Shown here: positions 14,248-16,765 of the stretch, piece by piece
How positions within the stretch are numbered: position 1 is the stretch's first letter
Layout: the number at the start of each line of letters is the position of its first letter
DNA from: Methanosarcinaceae archaeon UBA470
GTDB taxonomy: Archaea; Halobacteriota; Methanosarcinia; Methanosarcinales; Methanosarcinaceae
Length of the DNA: 16,765 bases
NCBI GenBank assembly: GCA_002508425.1
Contig: DAKU01000112.1
Span: forward strand, 1 to 16,765
Reading direction: 5' to 3'
Translations under genes and position numbers: made by a program
Notes under the pieces: model-generated
The model's database searches: none
What the model saw: only the letters and a program-made list of their open reading frames with translations
What the model was told of the DNA's origin: nothing

Positions 14248-14257
14248 GTTATAAAAG
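14248..14257 (-). promoter_or_regulatory. TATA box for cbiDE (leaderless)
   Basis: The minus strand reads CTTTTATAAC in the 41-bp gap between mutL and cbiD, centred 28 bp before the cbiD ATG. No Shine-Dalgarno sequence is present. This separates cbiDE transcription from mutSL even though the genes run in the same direction. Confidence 0.5.
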
Positions 14258-14265
14258 TAGCGAAT

Positions 14266-16092
14266 TCATCCCGTTCTTTTGAACATGCGGTCCAGTTCTT
14301 CTCTTGCAAAAGAGATCATAGTCGGACGGCCATGAGGACATGTATATGGATTCTTACAGTTCTTCAGTTGCCTTATCAGATCAGCCATCTGTTCCTTATT
14401 ACACACTGCACCGGCCTTTATAGCAGCCCTACAGGCCATGGTGCTGAAAACATGACCATATATCTCCGTATCATCCTTGATCCTGCCAACAGAGAGCAGA
14501 TCAGATACGATGTCATGCACAACATCTGGGCTTCCCATTCTGCCAAATATGATTGGTACAGTGGTTACTACATAGGTACTTGGACCAAACTCGGAGATAC
14601 TGAACCCCACCTCTTCCAGAAAGGGAATGAACTCCTCCAGGATGATCTTCTCCTTAGGGTTAAGCTCAAGTGTCACAGGATTCAGAAGCTCTTGCCATCC
14701 CATATCCCGGGAATCCAGCACGCGCTCATACATGATACGTTCATGTGCTGCATGCTGGTCTATCAGCAGCAGTTTTTTCTCCACCTCTGCAACGATGTAG
14801 AGGTCTTCAAACTGCCCCATTACCTTCACATCATCTGCAACGAAAGCACTTTCTTCTTCACGAGGAGAAGATTCCAGCCTTGACTGAAGGCGTGAGCTAG
14901 CTTTGAGCCGTCTTTCAGTATCCTTCGTGGGAGGATGATAAGGAGCTGGCTCTTCAAAAACACGAGTTGGCACTTGTATGTTATTTTGAAATTTATTTTC
15001 GTCTTCATCTACCGGTTCGTATAACACCTTCTGGATAGGAGAATGCTTATCTTTTACTTTAATTTCAGGAACAAGATGAGTAGAACTTAGAGCTTTCTCC
15101 ACAGCAGCAGTAACAGCATCCATGATCTCCTTTTCATGGCTGAGTCTCACTTCAGTTTTACGCGGATGCACGTTTACATCCACTATACTGGGGTCGATCT
15201 TGAGGCTTAGGAAAGCTGCCGGATACCTGCCTTTAGGAAGAAGGGTATAGTAACCAAGCCTGATGGCATTGCTTATAGCCTTTGAGGAAATGCTGCGCCC
15301 GTTGATATAGAAAGACTGCAGATCAGAGCCGCTACGGCTGAGCTCCGGCTTGGAGACGTAGCCTGATATTTTTACAAGGTCATTTTCCCATACTATAGGC
15401 ACCAGTGACCTGGCAACCTCTGCACCGTGAATATGTACGATGTTGTCAAACATATTAGCAGTAGCAGGAGAACGTAAAACGATCTTACCTTCATTTATAA
15501 GGGTGAAAGAGATATTTGGGTGGGCTATGGCATAGTTAGTAAGGACTTCAGTGATATGGGCTAGTTCAGTGCGGCTGCTTTTGAGATACTTCCTCCGTGC
15601 AGGTGTGCTATGAAACAGGTCAGCCACCTCCACAGTGGTACCTACCGGAGCACCTACCTCAGATATGGACTCCACACCATCACTACCTGCTGTCACCTTT
15701 GTGCCTGCTACATCCCTGCTCCTGCGAGTGGTAAGTGTGACTTTTGCAACTGCAGACATTGAGGAAAGAGCCTCACCCCTGAATCCCAGTGTATGGACAG
15801 TTTCCAGATCATCGATACTTGAAAGCTTGCTTGTGGTATGTTTTTTGAAAGCCATAGAGGCATCCACATGACTCATGCCGCAACCATTGTCCCTGACGGA
15901 TATCTTCTTGACACCCGAACCTTCTATTTCCACTTTTATCTCAGTGGCACCTGCATCTATGGAATTATCAAGCAACTCTTTCACTGCAGAGGCAGGTCTT
16001 TCTATAACCTCACCGGCAGCTATCTTGCTGATAGTGGACTCATCCAGCAGGTGTATCCTGTTGCTGTCCACATCACATGCATCATCGACCAT
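14266..16092 (-). CDS. mutL: DNA mismatch repair protein MutL
   Basis: A 608-residue mismatch-repair protein that links MutS recognition to strand incision. The GHKL ATPase domain has ELLDNSIDAGAT (catalytic E39, metal-binding N43), DNGCGM from about 68, and GFRGEALSS from about 103. A low-complexity linker (about 340-420) precedes the C-terminal dimerisation/endonuclease domain, which carries DQHAAHERIMYE (445-456), ACRAAIKAG (553-561) and CPHGRP (585-590), the motifs of nicking-competent MutL as in bacteria lacking MutH. ATG 16092 is chosen because GTGGGGATTGAT lies just before it and the mutS TGA is one base upstream; an earlier in-frame ATG at 16110 would add six residues and overlap mutS by 17 bases but lacks a ribosome site. 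Such proteins are rare in archaea and are generally attributed to transfer from bacteria. Confidence 0.95.
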   Translation of the reverse strand: MVDDACDVDSNRIHLLDESTISKIAAGEVIERPASAVKELLDNSIDAGATEIKVEIEGSGVKKISVRDNGCGMSHVDASMAFKKHTTSKLSSIDDLETVHTLGFRGEALSSMSAVAKVTLTTRRSRDVAGTKVTAGSDGVESISEVGAPVGTTVEVADLFHSTPARRKYLKSSRTELAHITEVLTNYAIAHPNISFTLINEGKIVLRSPATANMFDNIVHIHGAEVARSLVPIVWENDLVKISGYVSKPELSRSGSDLQSFYINGRSISSKAISNAIRLGYYTLLPKGRYPAAFLSLKIDPSIVDVNVHPRKTEVRLSHEKEIMDAVTAAVEKALSSTHLVPEIKVKDKHSPIQKVLYEPVDEDENKFQNNIQVPTRVFEEPAPYHPPTKDTERRLKASSRLQSRLESSPREEESAFVADDVKVMGQFEDLYIVAEVEKKLLLIDQHAAHERIMYERVLDSRDMGWQELLNPVTLELNPKEKIILEEFIPFLEEVGFSISEFGPSTYVVTTVPIIFGRMGSPDVVHDIVSDLLSVGRIKDDTEIYGHVFSTMACRAAIKAGAVCNKEQMADLIRQLKNCKNPYTCPHGRPTMISFAREELDRMFKRTG

Positions 16093-16093
16093 A

Positions 16094-16765
16094 TCAATCC
16101 CCACTTTCATCCAGTAATTTCTTAAGGCTATTAAGCCTGTTCAAGGCATCCATAGGAGTAAGAGTATTAACATCAAGCGATTTCAGCTCCTCCAGTACGG
16201 GGTGCTTTACATCAGCTTTTGGTGAACTTCCGCCATCGAACAGCATGAGCTGAGTATATCTGGCAGTACTCTTGCCCTTGCCTTTCTTTGGCCTGCCTTC
16301 ACGATTGATAGCACTCTCACTTTCTATCTCCCTGAGTACTTCCCTTGCCCGGGAAGTGACAGCATGTGGCACACCTGCAAGCCTTGCCACATGAATACCG
16401 TAGCTCCTGTCAGTGGCCCCTGGCACAATCTTACGCAGGAACACCAGGTCATCCCCTTCCTCTTTTACTGCTATATGCAGGTTCTTCACACGCTTGAGAG
16501 TGCCTTCCATTTCAGTGAGCTGATGGTAGTGAGTGGCAAACATAGACCTCACACCCACCTTACTCTTATTATGAATGTATTCTACAACAGCCTTTGCAAT
16601 ACTGTACCCGTCGTAAGTGCTCGTACCCCTGCCAATCTCATCTAGCAGTACCAGGCTTTTTGGAGTGGAATTGTTTAGGATGTTGGCAAGCTCCACCATC
16701 TCCACCATGAAAGTGCTTTGCCCGCTGGCAAGGTCATCAAAGGCTCCGACCCTTGTAAAAACCCT
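16094..16765 (-). CDS. mutS: DNA mismatch repair protein MutS (C-terminal part)
   Basis: The last 223 residues of MutS, the mismatch-recognition ATPase; the gene continues past the right edge, so the mismatch-binding, connector and Walker A parts are not visible. The frame is open from the edge, beginning RVFTRVGAFDDLASGQSTFM, the conserved ATPase segment. Then come Walker B LVLLDEIGRGTSTYDGYS, the switch FATHYHQLTEM, and the helix-turn-helix dimerisation region DRSYGIHVARLAGVP. The C-terminus (ELKSLDVNTLTPMDALNRL) is the usual MutS1 tail. An internal ATG at 16708 is not a start. mutL begins one base after its stop, or overlaps it if the upstream mutL ATG is used, so the two are one operon. 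Confidence 0.96.
   Translation of the reverse strand, partial: RVFTRVGAFDDLASGQSTFMVEMVELANILNNSTPKSLVLLDEIGRGTSTYDGYSIAKAVVEYIHNKSKVGVRSMFATHYHQLTEMEGTLKRVKNLHIAVKEEGDDLVFLRKIVPGATDRSYGIHVARLAGVPHAVTSRAREVLREIESESAINREGRPKKGKGKSTARYTQLMLFDGGSSPKADVKHPVLEELKSLDVNTLTPMDALNRLNSLKKLLDESGD

Noticed and set aside
14224..14883. 219-codon plus-strand ORF across the cbiD-mutL junction
   Set aside because: It is antisense to the MutL C-terminal domain, whose conserved motifs are intact in the minus frame.
9049..16765. Whole minus-strand block as a defence or genomic island
   Set aside because: All genes are recognised repair, cobalt-uptake or corrin-synthesis genes with similar codon use; no integrase, transposase, tRNA or terminal repeats flank it in the window.

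Overview
The window looks like a chromosomal stretch from a methylotrophic methanogen of the order Methanosarcinales (a Methanolobus, Methanomethylovorans or Methanococcoides type; the genus cannot be fixed from sequence reading alone). The grounds are a VAT/Cdc48 double-AAA ATPase, an archaeal RadA of exactly 325 residues, the archaeal form of phosphopantetheine adenylyltransferase, the archaeal phosphoglycolate phosphatase, TATA-box promoters, and a cobalt-uptake and cobalamin-synthesis cluster next to bacterial-type mutS-mutL. No tRNA, rRNA, CRISPR array, insertion sequence or phage gene was seen.

Layout: (1) 1-1894: the 3' part of purL (+), convergent with a small DUF378 membrane protein gene (-), with a perfect hairpin between them. 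(2) 2073-4708: an AT-rich palindrome, then the cdc48/VAT gene and a PRC-barrel gene (+), closed by a stem-loop plus T-tract terminator. (3) 4707-7208 on the minus strand: an unidentified six-helix membrane protein, radA with its own TATA box and leader, then phosphoglycolate phosphatase. (4) 7373-9043 (+): coaD, a 110-residue unknown protein, and an endonuclease-IV-like TIM barrel that overlaps the unknown gene by ATGA. (5) 9049-16765, all minus strand, in transcription order: mutS (partial), mutL, cbiD, cbiE, cbiM, cbiN, cbiQ, cbiO.

How the genes work together: CbiM (S component), CbiN, CbiQ (T component) and CbiO (ATPase) form an ECF-type cobalt importer. CbiD and CbiE are anaerobic (early cobalt insertion) corrin-ring methyltransferases. 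Corrinoid demand is high in methylotrophic methanogens, so joining uptake and synthesis makes sense. The cluster appears to be split into at least three transcription units (cbiDE, cbiMN, cbiQO), judging by TATA boxes, a perfect intrinsic-type terminator after cbiN, and an operator-like palindrome at the cbiM start site. MutS/MutL, RadA, phosphoglycolate phosphatase and the endonuclease-IV-like protein give the window a DNA-repair flavour, although they lie in separate transcription units.

Most of the window is conserved chromosomal housekeeping. The least explained parts are the roughly 200-residue C-terminal extension on CbiO, the 110-residue protein coupled to the TIM barrel, the AT-rich membrane orphan, and several operator-like repeats. 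No convincing new multi-gene defence or mobile system was found.
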